From the NCBI RefSeq assembly GCF_011758745.1, contig NZ_JAANOV010000001.1, positions 4,030,001 through 4,094,000 of the forward strand: DNA of 64,000 nucleotides. Reading direction: 5' to 3'. Shown here piece after piece: positions 25,285 through 32,964 of the stretch. The stretch comes from Amycolatopsis granulosa (GTDB lineage Bacteria; Actinomycetota; Actinomycetes; Mycobacteriales; Pseudonocardiaceae). How positions within the stretch are numbered: position 1 is the stretch's first letter; the number at the start of each line of letters is the position of its first letter. Below the pieces are notes generated by a model. That model searched no databases. It saw nothing but the letters and a program-made list of their open reading frames with translations, and was not told the DNA's origin. The position numbers and the translations under genes were made by a program.

Positions 25285-25773
25285 ATGCCCTACAGCGAAT
25301 CCGTCGTCCGGCGCGCCCTCGGTGTGGCACATGGCGCTGTCCCGGATCCGGTGTCGGTCTTCGACGAAGAGATCCCGGCCGTGGCCAACCTCGATCCCGA
25401 TCTGCTCGCTGCCCTGCGCAAGGCCGCAACCGATGCGGCGGCCGACGGGGTGGAGTTCTTCGTCAACGGCGGCTGGCGTTCCCCGGAGTACCAGGAACAA
25501 CTACGCGATGAGGCGGTCTCGAAGTACGGCTCGGCACGGGAAGCCGCGCGATGGGTGACCACGGCGGACACGTCGGCTCACGTATTGGGGCAGGCGGTCG
25601 ACCTGGGGCCCGCCGATGCCAGGGCGTGGCTGTCCGAGCACGGCGCCGCGTACGGGCTGTGCCAGATCTACCGCAACGAACCCTGGCACTACGAACTGCG
25701 GCCCGAAGCCGTCGATCACGGCTGCCCGCCCATGTACGACGACCCGACGCACGATCCGAGGATGCAGCGGTGA
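25285..25773 (+). CDS. vanY: VanY-type D,D-carboxypeptidase without signal peptide
   Basis: This 162-residue M15-type zinc peptidase has SAHVLGQAVD (His, Asp ligands), EPWHYEL (catalytic Glu, His ligand) and NGGWRSPEYQEQL (substrate Arg). It would remove the terminal D-Ala from pentapeptide precursors. Unlike enterococcal VanY it lacks a membrane anchor or signal, so it probably works in the cytosol like VanXY enzymes. ATG 25285 stands at the same distance from the shared promoter as the vanH start. It is divergent from vanR. Confidence 0.88.
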   Translation: MPYSESVVRRALGVAHGAVPDPVSVFDEEIPAVANLDPDLLAALRKAATDAAADGVEFFVNGGWRSPEYQEQLRDEAVSKYGSAREAARWVTTADTSAHVLGQAVDLGPADARAWLSEHGAAYGLCQIYRNEPWHYELRPEAVDHGCPPMYDDPTHDPRMQR

Positions 25774-25871
25774 CCAGCACGGTCGGCAGATCCCGGCCAG
25801 ATCCGCCGACCTCCTGTCGCCCACGGCGCCGACGGTCCCGGAGGGGCTGCGAGGTGCGACCTTGACGCAAG

Positions 25872-25890
25872 AGGTTTGTTCTGCAAACCT
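25872..25890. promoter_or_regulatory. Inverted repeat in promoter of the membrane-protein/winged-helix operon
   Basis: AGGTTTG (25872-25878) and CAAACCT (25884-25890) form a 7-bp inverted repeat with a 5-base spacer. TTGACG (25862-25867) precedes it, so it would cover the spacer and -10 region of a promoter. The downstream operon encodes a winged-helix regulator, making this a candidate autoregulatory operator. Confidence 0.5.
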
Positions 25891-25923
25891 GACGCGTATG
25901 CAATCGAGTTTGGGGCCGGTGTG

Positions 25924-26664
25924 ATGAGCGGGGACGAGAGCAGTGCCGTGGCCACGCTGGAGGATCTGCGGACCCTGCGCCGCAAGGTCCGGCAGGACCG
26001 GTGGGGGTATCCGTTCCCGCTGCTGCTGTTCGGCGCGTTGCTCCTGGTGGCGCCGTACGTCCACCAGGACTTCTGGCTGGCCGGGGTGACCGGCGGCGTC
26101 GTCGTGACCGCACTGTGGTACCGGCGGCGGGGCGTGCGCGTCGGGGTGGAGGCCGACACCACGAACTGGCTGCTGGCCGCGGGCGCGGCGGTGCTGGGAT
26201 TCGTGGTGGGGGCTCCGCTGCTGTCCACGCTGTTCTTCGGGCTGTATTCACGCCCGGAGGTGAACCTGCCGATCATGCTCGGCGCGGCCGTCGGGGTGCT
26301 CATCAGCTGGCGCCGGGGTCGCCGCCTCGCCGTGGTCCTGTTCTCGGTACTGGGTTTCGCGTCCATCGGCGTGTACCTGATCCGCGGCATGGCCGGTCTG
26401 CTGGTGATCGCCGCCGGGCTGCTCGTCCTCGCCTGGCTCGAACGCAGCGCGCTGTGCGCTGCCATCGGGGTCGCGTTCACCGGCACCGCGCTGCTGGCCA
26501 ATCTCTACGACATGCCGAACGCGCTGGCGCACGCCGGGATCTGGCGCCCGGACCTCGCGCACGACTCACGCCTGCAGCTTCTCTGCGACCTCGCCCTTCC
26601 CGCGGCCGTACTCCTCGCCGGCGGACTCATCGCACTGATCTGGACCAACAGGGCTGCCAGGTGA
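25924..26664 (+). CDS. Multi-spanning membrane protein of unknown function
   Basis: This 246-residue protein has a short charged N-terminus and about seven to eight hydrophobic segments (for example FPLLLFGALLLVAPYV, WLLAAGAAVLGFVVGAP, MAGLLVIAAGLLVLAW, LALPAAVLLAGGLIALIW). No transporter signature is seen. Its stop overlaps the GTG of a winged-helix regulator (GTGA). Pairs of a small membrane protein and a PF13601-type winged helix are common in actinomycetes, but the role is unknown. GTG 25921 is an alternative start. Confidence 0.75.
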   Translation: MSGDESSAVATLEDLRTLRRKVRQDRWGYPFPLLLFGALLLVAPYVHQDFWLAGVTGGVVVTALWYRRRGVRVGVEADTTNWLLAAGAAVLGFVVGAPLLSTLFFGLYSRPEVNLPIMLGAAVGVLISWRRGRRLAVVLFSVLGFASIGVYLIRGMAGLLVIAAGLLVLAWLERSALCAAIGVAFTGTALLANLYDMPNALAHAGIWRPDLAHDSRLQLLCDLALPAAVLLAGGLIALIWTNRAAR

Positions 26665-26978
26665 GCGCACATCCGACCAGCGGTCTCGACGAAGTCGTCC
26701 ACCAGCGCCACCGGCTGGGCATCCTGACCATCGCGGTCGAGTCCAAACGGGTCGAGTTCGGCTACCTCCGCACGACGCTGAACCTGACCGCGGGCAACCT
26801 CTCGCGGCACATCGCGGTGCTCGAGGAAGCCGGCCTGATCACGATCCAGAAGGGGTACGAGGGCAAACGGCCCCGCACCTGGATCAGCATCACTCCACGC
26901 GGCCGCGACGCACTCGCCGAGGAGATCGCCGCGCTCGCCGCCATCGTCGACAGCCTGGGTTCCCGTGACAGAACTTGA
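26661..26978 (+). CDS. Winged-helix transcriptional regulator (PF13601-like)
   Basis: This 105-residue protein has one winged helix: RHRLGILTIAVESKRVEFGYL, then LNLTAGNLSRHIAVLEEAGL (recognition helix) and GYEGKRPRTWISITPRG (wing). It resembles short MarR/ArsR-like regulators of the HTH_34 family. It is coupled to the upstream membrane protein by GTGA and overlaps the following mannosyltransferase gene by 14 bases. It probably binds the AGGTTTG palindrome upstream of the operon. Confidence 0.85.
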   Translation: MSAHPTSGLDEVVHQRHRLGILTIAVESKRVEFGYLRTTLNLTAGNLSRHIAVLEEAGLITIQKGYEGKRPRTWISITPRGRDALAEEIAALAAIVDSLGSRDRT

Positions 26979-28344
26979 CCTCCTCCCGCGGCACCGTCCA
27001 CTCACGACACGTGCACAGTGGACCGGTTTCGCTGGTGCCGCGGCTCTGGTGCTCGTCACCTCGGGCCTTCCGGTGCCGCCGGTCGTGGTGCTGGCGCTGG
27101 GGCTGACCGGCATGGGCGTTGTCGTACTGGCATGGCTGGACCTGGGGCGCCACGCCGGCACGATCGGGGTCCGGCGGCTGTACCTGATCGCGGCGACCTG
27201 GTGCGTTCCGCTGCTGGCCGCGCGGCCGCTGTTCAGCGGCGACGTGTACTGCTACCTCGCCCAGGGGACGGTCGCCGACCTGGGGTTCGACCCGTACCGG
27301 CTCGGTCCGGCCGCCGCTCTCGGCGCGGACTCCCCGGTGACCAAGCTGGTCAGCGTCTACTGGCAGGACACACCGGCTCCGTACGGTCCGGCGTTCGTCG
27401 AGCTGTCCCGCGTGATCGCGCACTTCGCCGGGCAGAACGTCGTGGCGACCGTGCTGTCGCACCGGCTGGTCGAACTGGCCGGGGTCGCACTGATCGCCTG
27501 GGCCCTGCCCCGGCTGGCCCGGCGCACGGGAGCCGCGCCGTCCACCGCGGTCTGGCTGGGACTGCTCAACCCGCTGGTGCTGTGGCACGTTGTCGCCGGG
27601 GTGCACACCGACGGGCTGCTGATGGGCCTGCTGCTCGCCGGGCTGGAGATCGCGCTGTCCGGGCGCGTCGCCGCCGGCGTCGTGGTGTTGACGGTCGCGG
27701 CGAACATCAAGTTCGTGGCGGTGGCGGCGGTGTGCTTCCTGGCGGTGGAACTGGCGCGCCGCGCGACCCGCGCCCGGGACCGGGTCGCGGTGGTATTCGG
27801 TGTGGCCGCGGGTTTCCTGCTCGTGTCCACTGTGATCGCGGCCGGCACCGGGCTCGGCTTCGGCCGGTTCGCCGCGGTCGGCTCCCCGGCGCAGGTGCAC
27901 AGCTGGCTGGCACCGACCAACCAGCTCGGCTTCCTGATCGGTGGACTGGCCGGCACGAGCCTCACCGACGCGGCGATCAGGACGTGTGTGTGGGCCGGTG
28001 CGGTGATCGGTGCGGGCGTGGCGGTAAAACTGCTGTGGAGCGTGTTCCACGGCCGGTTCCGGGTCGTGCAGGGTGTCGGCCTGGTGTTCGCGGCGATGCT
28101 CGTCACCGGTCCCGTCGTGCAACCTTGGTATCTACTGTGGACGGTTCTGCCGCTGGCGGCGTGCGTCCGGACCGGACGGGCGCGGTGGGCGCTCGCCGGG
28201 CTCAGCGCGGTGGTCGCACTCCTGCTCCCGCCCGCCGGGGGAAGCCCCGTCGTCCTGTTCGCCGGATACCTGACCGCCGTGTTCCTGATGGGCGGGGTGC
28301 TGTTGCTGCCGCGCACCCGACGGCCCGCCCCCGTCCCCGGCTGA
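26965..28344 (+). CDS. MptB-like polyprenol-phosphomannose-dependent mannosyltransferase
   Basis: This 459-residue integral membrane glycosyltransferase of the GT-C fold has about 12 hydrophobic segments. The acidic FSGDVYCYLAQG in the first large loop resembles the MptB active-site region, and PYGPAFVELSR follows. MptB extends the alpha-1,6-mannan of lipomannan/lipoarabinomannan from polyprenyl-phosphomannose on the outer face. The GTG start lies inside the winged-helix gene, so the three genes form one operon. The exact acceptor cannot be read from sequence. Confidence 0.78.
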   Translation: MTELDLLPRHRPLTTRAQWTGFAGAAALVLVTSGLPVPPVVVLALGLTGMGVVVLAWLDLGRHAGTIGVRRLYLIAATWCVPLLAARPLFSGDVYCYLAQGTVADLGFDPYRLGPAAALGADSPVTKLVSVYWQDTPAPYGPAFVELSRVIAHFAGQNVVATVLSHRLVELAGVALIAWALPRLARRTGAAPSTAVWLGLLNPLVLWHVVAGVHTDGLLMGLLLAGLEIALSGRVAAGVVVLTVAANIKFVAVAAVCFLAVELARRATRARDRVAVVFGVAAGFLLVSTVIAAGTGLGFGRFAAVGSPAQVHSWLAPTNQLGFLIGGLAGTSLTDAAIRTCVWAGAVIGAGVAVKLLWSVFHGRFRVVQGVGLVFAAMLVTGPVVQPWYLLWTVLPLAACVRTGRARWALAGLSAVVALLLPPAGGSPVVLFAGYLTAVFLMGGVLLLPRTRRPAPVPG

Positions 28345-28353
28345 CTCGGCGAT

Positions 28354-28386
28354 GGCGCCCGCCCCGATGGGGTGGCGGCGGGCGCC
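28354..28386. terminator. Bidirectional terminator-like hairpin
   Basis: GGCGCCCGCC (28354-28363) is an exact inverted repeat of GGCGGGCGCC (28377-28386). It lies between the convergent ends of the mannosyltransferase and the secreted-protein gene. Confidence 0.65.
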
Positions 28387-28392
28387 TTGACG

Positions 28393-28821
28393 TCAGTGAT
28401 CGTTCGTGAACCGCCAGGTTTTGTGGGTCCAGTTGCTGTTGCCGCTGACGTGGACTTCGTATTGCTGGCCCTCGCGGAGGTCCCAGGCCCAACCTTGCGA
28501 TGCTCGATGGGTGTGGCAATTACCAAGACCCTGAACAAAATCCCCGTTGACAAGGTCGTACTTGGGGTCGACTTTGCCGTTCTTTTCCACCTCGTACACA
28601 TCGACGCGCGCATATTTGTTGTCCGCGTTGGTGTCGCAGATCTTCAGGATGTCACCGTGTTTTTTGACGTACAGCGTCGCGCCGCTCGTCGAGAAGATGA
28701 AGTCCCAGCCACCGGGCGGCGGCGGGTCGGTGGTGGCCGAGGCGGTGGTGGTTCCGGCGAGTACGGCTGTCGCGGTTGCGGCGATCGTGCCTGCGGTGAG
28801 CAGGGCCTTGCGGAGCTTCAT
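28393..28821 (-). CDS. Small secreted protein, unknown function
   Basis: This 142-residue protein has a clear Sec signal (KLRKALLTAGTIAATATAVL, then AGTTTASAT). The mature domain of about 105 residues has two cysteines (KICDTNAD, LGNCHTHR) and many aromatic residues (GWAWDLREG), suggesting a compact beta-rich fold. ATG 28821 has AAAGG seven bases upstream; an in-frame start at 28869 would bury the signal. No family is recognised. It may be an extracellular carbohydrate- or surface-associated protein, but this is a guess. Confidence 0.75.
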   Translation of the reverse strand: MKLRKALLTAGTIAATATAVLAGTTTASATTDPPPPGGWDFIFSTSGATLYVKKHGDILKICDTNADNKYARVDVYEVEKNGKVDPKYDLVNGDFVQGLGNCHTHRASQGWAWDLREGQQYEVHVSGNSNWTHKTWRFTNDH

Positions 28822-28951
28822 GATCGGGCCTTTCGGCGAGTTGTGGGTCCAGACATCGATGACGAGCAAGATACTGGATCAGTGGTGCATCCGACAAGAG
28901 GATCGTTCAACAATCATCTCGGCATTGGCTTCATCCGCGCCGCACGAAATC

Positions 28952-28981
28952 GCCCGGCCTGCGAAGTTCGGCAGGCCGGGC
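28952..28981. terminator. Strong hairpin
   Basis: GCCCGGCCTGC (28952-28962) pairs with GCAGGCCGGGC (28971-28981) over 11 bases with an eight-base loop. It lies in the gap between the CGNR gene and the secreted-protein gene and probably ends the CGNR transcript. Confidence 0.65.
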
Positions 28982-29029
28982 CATCGTGTGCGTGAGTGAC
29001 CCGTCCGTGGCGGGTCCGGCCGAGGCGGA

Positions 29030-29146
29030 TCACCAGGCTGCGGGCGGTTGGCGGGCCCGCCGGTAGTCCGCGATCCGGTCCCGGCCGGCGAACCAGACGT
29101 CCGAGGGGTGCGCAATCCGGTCAAGCGTCCGTTGCCACGCCGCCAT
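29030..29146 (-). pseudogene. Possible C-terminal remnant of a polysaccharide-deacetylase-like protein
   Basis: A 38-codon frame reads RTLDRIAHPSDVWFAGRDRI. This resembles the last helix of polysaccharide deacetylase/allantoinase-type proteins, which end with a VWFATGxEIADH-like segment. No upstream domain is present. It may be the tail of a deleted gene, or simply a chance short frame, as no ribosome site is clear. Confidence 0.3.
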
Positions 29147-29191
29147 GCGGGTGGAACAACCGGTAAGGCGCGGGGTGCGGCCCGATCGGCA

Positions 29192-29794
29192 TCACCCGCG
29201 GCGGCTGCTGCTGTCCGTGCCGGTGGGCCGGGGTTCCCGGCGTCGCTGGTAGTGGCGGGACGCCTTGGCGCGGTTGCCGCACCCCGCCATGGAGCACCAG
29301 CGCCGCGTGCCGTTCTTCGACACGTCGTAGAAGTGCAGCACGCAGTCCGGGTTCGCGCATCGCCGGATCCGCGCGGGGGCTTCCTCGAGCAGGCGCAGGT
29401 AGTCGGCGGCGGCGAGCCAGGCCGGGAGATGACCGGGCGGGTCCGTGTCCACTTCGGACTCCGGGCCATCGGTTCCGAGGGAGCGGCGGATCCAGCCGTG
29501 GCCCAGCGTCCGGTTGAGCGCCGCGCGTGCCTCGCCGGAGTCGTCTTCGCGCTCCGCGAGCGACCACAGCGCTTCCCGGACTTCCCGCAACGCGTCCAGG
29601 GCTGCCGGGGTGGCGGCGACCCGGTCCGCCAAGCCCGACGACCGCAGCCAGACGGCGAGTCCGTCGACCGACTCCAGCAGGTCGTGGTGAGTTCCCTGGT
29701 CGATCCACCGGGTGTTCAGCAGATCCAGGGAGAGCGGCTCGCCCGTCAGCGGACGCGGGTCCGCGGCGGCTTCCTGGCTTGGACGTCCCGACAC
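29192..29794 (-). CDS. CGNR zinc-finger transcriptional regulator (ABATE domain)
   Basis: This 200-residue protein has an N-terminal ABATE-type stress domain (LSLDLLNTRWIDQGTHHDLL, residues about 22-41) and a C-terminal CGNR zinc finger (CANPDCVLHFYDVSKNGTRR, then WCSMAGCGNRAKASRHYQRR). The family comprises putative DNA-binding regulators. GTG 29794 has AAGGAGG seven bases upstream. It is divergent from the VOC operon, whose promoter carries an inverted repeat, so it is the natural regulator of that operon. Confidence 0.88.
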   Translation of the reverse strand: MSGRPSQEAAADPRPLTGEPLSLDLLNTRWIDQGTHHDLLESVDGLAVWLRSSGLADRVAATPAALDALREVREALWSLAEREDDSGEARAALNRTLGHGWIRRSLGTDGPESEVDTDPPGHLPAWLAAADYLRLLEEAPARIRRCANPDCVLHFYDVSKNGTRRWCSMAGCGNRAKASRHYQRRREPRPTGTDSSSRRG

Positions 29795-29862
29795 GGTCCG
29801 GCCTCCTTCTCGGTGATCACCGGCGACAAGTGCAGTCTAACCGCCCAAGTCGATTACGGTGG

Positions 29863-29891
29863 TTGACGGCATCGGGTATAACCGTTAATCT
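29863..29891 (+). promoter_or_regulatory. Promoter of the VOC-PNPOx-ferredoxin operon
   Basis: TTGACG (29863-29868) and TAATCT (29886-29891) are separated by 17 bases, a close match to a housekeeping promoter. It lies about 40 bases upstream of the VOC start. Confidence 0.65.
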
Positions 29892-29906
29892 TCCGATCAT
29901 CGGTTA
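29879..29906. promoter_or_regulatory. Inverted repeat over the VOC promoter
   Basis: TAACCG (29879-29884) and CGGTTA (29901-29906) flank the -10 element. Another TAACCG copy lies at 29838-29843 upstream of the -35. This is a likely operator for the divergent CGNR protein. Confidence 0.45.
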
Positions 29907-29931
29907 GAACCATGAACTCAGGAGGAATGTG

Positions 29932-30396
29932 ATGGGACAGCCCACGGGCATCAAGGCGCTCCAGACGGGGCACGTCGGCCTCACCGTGACCGACATCGAG
30001 CGATCGCTGCCGTTCTACCTCGACGTGTTCGGATTCGAGGTGCTCGCCGAGGGCAAGGAGGAGGACCGGCGCTGGGCGTTCCTCGGCCGCGACGGGCAAC
30101 TTCTGGTGACCCTGTGGCAGCAGGGCGACGCCGGTTTCGCCGCGTCCTCCGCCGGTCTCCACCACCTGTCGTTCCAGGTGGAGACGATCGAGGAGGTCCA
30201 AGCCACCGAGCGGGTCCTGCGCGAGCGGAACGCCACGTTCCAGTACGACGGCGTCGTGCCGCACGGCGAGGGCGCGGCGTCCGGCGGCATCTTCTTCAGC
30301 GATCCGGACGGCATCCGCCTGGAGATCTACGCCCCGGCCGGTGCGGACACCGCCCCGGCGCCGGCAGGTGCCGCGCCCACCTGTGGATTCTTCTGA
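29932..30396 (+). CDS. VOC-family (glyoxalase/dioxygenase-fold) protein
   Basis: This 154-residue protein is one VOC module. TGHVGLTVTDIERSLPFYLD supplies the first metal His, GLHHLSFQVETIEE the second, and DPDGIRLEIYAP the Glu ligand. It is probably a metal-dependent lyase, dioxygenase or isomerase. ATG 29932 has GGAGG six bases upstream. It is the first gene of a unit with an FMN-binding protein, ferredoxin and reductase, so its reaction may be linked to redox chemistry; the substrate is unknown. Confidence 0.85.
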   Translation: MGQPTGIKALQTGHVGLTVTDIERSLPFYLDVFGFEVLAEGKEEDRRWAFLGRDGQLLVTLWQQGDAGFAASSAGLHHLSFQVETIEEVQATERVLRERNATFQYDGVVPHGEGAASGGIFFSDPDGIRLEIYAPAGADTAPAPAGAAPTCGFF

Positions 30397-30475
30397 TCGA
30401 TCCGTCGGGCCGGTGCTCTGCTCCACGGGCAACCGGCCCGACTCCCGGATGCGCCAACGAAAAGGACACGTCGCC

Positions 30476-31426
30476 GTGACAGACGTCTACCACGACGGTG
30501 AACGGGCCGTTCAGGCCCGAGCGGGTGTGCTCGATCAAGCGGGTTTCTCCTCGGGCGCCATCCACGCCCGGATTCCGGACGTGGCCCGGGACTTCCTCCG
30601 GCAACAGGTCATGCTGGTGCTGGGCGCGACCGATGAGCAGGGGCGGGTATGGGCTTCCCTCCTCACCGGAGCGCCCGGTTTCCTTCGCGCCGACGGCGAC
30701 CGGAGCCTGATCGTCGAAGCGCATCCCGCTGCGGGTGACCCGCTTCGGCCCCTGTTCGGGGGTTCCGGCGAAGCCGTGCCGGTGGGCATGATCGCCATCG
30801 AGCCGGCCAGTCGTCGTCGCATGCGGATGAACGGCCGCGCCACCACGACCGGTGCCGGATTCCGCGTGGACCTCGACCAGGTGTACGCCAACTGCCCCAA
30901 GTACATCCAGAAACGGGAGCCGCGCCGGGATCCGGGCGGTCCCGCCGTTCCGGTGCGCACCGACCGGCTCCAGGGCAGCCACACCGACCTGATCGCCCGC
31001 GCCGACACGTTCTTCGTCGCGACCGCGGACCGGGACGGCAACGCCGACGCCTCGCACCGCGGTGGCAATCCGGGCTTCGTCGAGGTGCTCTCGCCGACCT
31101 CGCTTCGGTGGCCGGACTACGTGGGCAACGCGATGTTCGGAACGCTGGGCAACATCGAGGTCAACCCCGTGGCGGGGCTGATCTTCCCGGACTGGGACAC
31201 CGGCAGCACCCTCCAGCTCACCGGAACCGCGCGCGTGGACTGGGACCCGGACCGGGCCGCGGCCGTCCCCGGCGCACAGCGCCTGGTCGAATTCACGATC
31301 AGCGAGGTCGTCGAAATCCGCGGATCCAGCCCGTTGCGCTGGAGTGCGCCGGTCTATTCACGCTTCAACCCGCAAGCCGTCCGGCCCGCGTCGCCCGGGC
31401 CGGCGAAACCACGAGGACGGTCATGA
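30476..31426 (+). CDS. Pyridoxamine-5'-phosphate-oxidase-like flavin-binding protein
   Basis: This 316-residue protein contains a PNPOx-like split barrel (FFVATADRDGNADASHRGGN, LRWPDYVGNAMFGTLGNI, GLIFPDWDTGSTLQLTGTAR), typical of FMN- or F420-binding oxidoreductases. An N-terminal half with QQVMLVLGATDEQGRVWAS may be a second, diverged barrel. GTG 30476 has AAGGA nine bases upstream. Its stop overlaps the ferredoxin ATG, so it probably receives electrons from, or donates to, that ferredoxin. Substrate unknown. Confidence 0.82.
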   Translation: MTDVYHDGERAVQARAGVLDQAGFSSGAIHARIPDVARDFLRQQVMLVLGATDEQGRVWASLLTGAPGFLRADGDRSLIVEAHPAAGDPLRPLFGGSGEAVPVGMIAIEPASRRRMRMNGRATTTGAGFRVDLDQVYANCPKYIQKREPRRDPGGPAVPVRTDRLQGSHTDLIARADTFFVATADRDGNADASHRGGNPGFVEVLSPTSLRWPDYVGNAMFGTLGNIEVNPVAGLIFPDWDTGSTLQLTGTARVDWDPDRAAAVPGAQRLVEFTISEVVEIRGSSPLRWSAPVYSRFNPQAVRPASPGPAKPRGRS

Positions 31427-31632
31427 AAATCCAGGTGGACATGGATCTGTGCGAGAGCCACGGGCAGTGCGTCTTCGCCGCCCCCGCGATCTTTTCCTTC
31501 GACGACGACGACATCCTCGTCCACGCGGAAACCGCGGACGAAAGCCTGCGCGACGCCGTGGAGAAGGCGGCCGCGGCCTGCCCGGTGCGGGCCATCCGCG
31601 TACACGCCGCCACGGGTGACGCAGCCGCATGA
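31423..31632 (+). CDS. Single-cluster [3Fe-4S] ferredoxin
   Basis: This 69-residue protein has LCESHGQCVFAAP and AACPVRAI. This is the CxxHxxC...CP pattern of P450-type ferredoxins, with His replacing one Cys, so a [3Fe-4S] cluster is expected. It overlaps both neighbours by four bases. No cytochrome P450 is encoded nearby, so its partner is either elsewhere or the FMN-binding protein encoded just upstream. Confidence 0.9.
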   Translation: MKIQVDMDLCESHGQCVFAAPAIFSFDDDDILVHAETADESLRDAVEKAAAACPVRAIRVHAATGDAAA

Positions 31633-32825
31633 GTTCTCGATTCGACGAGCACGGCATTCTCGTCGTCGGAGCGTCGCTCGCCGGGTTGCGGGCGTGCGCG
31701 GCGCTGCGCAAGCACGGGTACGACGGCCGCCTGACGGTCATCGGGGAGGAACCGCATCTCCCGTACGATCGCCCGCCGCTGTCCAAGGAGTTCCTCGCCG
31801 GCGAGACCGGCGGTGCGGACCTGTCGTTGCCCGTCGCCGGTCTCGGCATCACCTGGCAGCTCGGCCGCCGGGCGACACGGCTGCACCTCGCCGCGCGCAC
31901 GGTCGAGGTCGGCGACGGCACCCGTTTCCCCTTCGACGGCCTCGTCATCGCCACCGGGTCGACGGCCCGGCTGTGGCCCGCAGCGCCCGCCGGCGTCCAC
32001 ACGTTGCGCGGCCTGGACGACGCCCGGAGCCTGCGGGCAGCACTGCTGCGGCGGGACGGCAGGCTGCTGGTGATCGGGGCCGGGTTCGTCGGTAGCGAGG
32101 TCGCCGCGACCGCGCGAGGCGCTGGCATCGAGGTCACCGTGGTCGACCCGGCGCCGCAACCCCTGCACCGTGCCGTCGGCGAAGCGGCAGGCGAATTCGT
32201 CGCGGCACTCCATCGGCAGGCCGGGGTGGACCTGCGGACCTCGACCAAGGTCGTGTCGCTGGAGGGCGTCGGCAAGCTCACCGGAGCCCGGCTCTCCGAC
32301 GGCACGGAGGTGCCCGCGACCGCTGCCGTGGTTGCCCTGGGCTCGGCGCCCGCCACCGGCTGGCTGGCTGGTTCCGGGTTGGACATCACCGCCGGAGTCC
32401 GCTGCGACCGGCACGCCCGCGTACTCCGCCGGGACGGCACCCCCGCCCCGGGCGTGGTCGCCGCCGGGGACGTCACCCGCTGGCCGCACCCCTGGGCGGA
32501 CGCTCCGGGTGTCACCCTGGGCCACTGGAGCCACGCCGCGGAACAGGCCGAAACCGCCGCGCGCTCACTGCTCTTCCCCGCGGCGCCCGCGCGGTACTGC
32601 CCGGTGCCGTCGTTCTGGTCGGACCAGTACGACGTCAAGTTCCGGTCGGTCGGGCTGCCCGCGCTCGCCGACTCGGCCGACGTGCGGGAGTACGACCTCG
32701 GCGCGCGCCGCCTGGATGTCGCCTACTTCCGGCAGGGCCGGCTGATCGGCGCGCTGACCGGCAACCGGGTGGCCCGGATCGCGGCCTACCGCGCGCAACT
32801 CGCCGCTGACCTCGAAGGACGGTGA
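31629..32825 (+). CDS. FAD-dependent ferredoxin reductase
   Basis: This 398-residue NAD(P)H:ferredoxin reductase has ILVVGASLAGLRACAALR (FAD), YDRPPLSKEFL, LLVIGAGFVGSEVAATARG (NAD site), VVAAGDVTRW and a C-terminal domain with PSFWSDQYDVKFRSVG. It should pass electrons from NAD(P)H to the adjacent ferredoxin. The ATG overlaps the ferredoxin stop. It is the last gene of the four-gene operon. Confidence 0.92.
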   Translation: MSSRFDEHGILVVGASLAGLRACAALRKHGYDGRLTVIGEEPHLPYDRPPLSKEFLAGETGGADLSLPVAGLGITWQLGRRATRLHLAARTVEVGDGTRFPFDGLVIATGSTARLWPAAPAGVHTLRGLDDARSLRAALLRRDGRLLVIGAGFVGSEVAATARGAGIEVTVVDPAPQPLHRAVGEAAGEFVAALHRQAGVDLRTSTKVVSLEGVGKLTGARLSDGTEVPATAAVVALGSAPATGWLAGSGLDITAGVRCDRHARVLRRDGTPAPGVVAAGDVTRWPHPWADAPGVTLGHWSHAAEQAETAARSLLFPAAPARYCPVPSFWSDQYDVKFRSVGLPALADSADVREYDLGARRLDVAYFRQGRLIGALTGNRVARIAAYRAQLAADLEGR

Positions 32826-32930
32826 GCGCCGGGCTGCCGGCCGCGGCTCGCGCGCGGTGGAGCGCGAGCCTGTTCCGGATGAGCTCTGTCCCGGCGTGAC
32901 TGCTGGCGGGCAGGGAAACTGGGCGATCGC

Positions 32931-32959
32931 TTGCTTTCTTTTGCGCGGCGGTCTAGCGT
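32931..32959 (+). promoter_or_regulatory. Promoter before the amino-acid permease
   Basis: TTGCTT (32931-32936) and TAGCGT (32954-32959) are 17 bases apart. Transcription from here would give a leader of about 155 bases before the permease ATG. Confidence 0.5.
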
Positions 32960-32964
32960 GCTGT

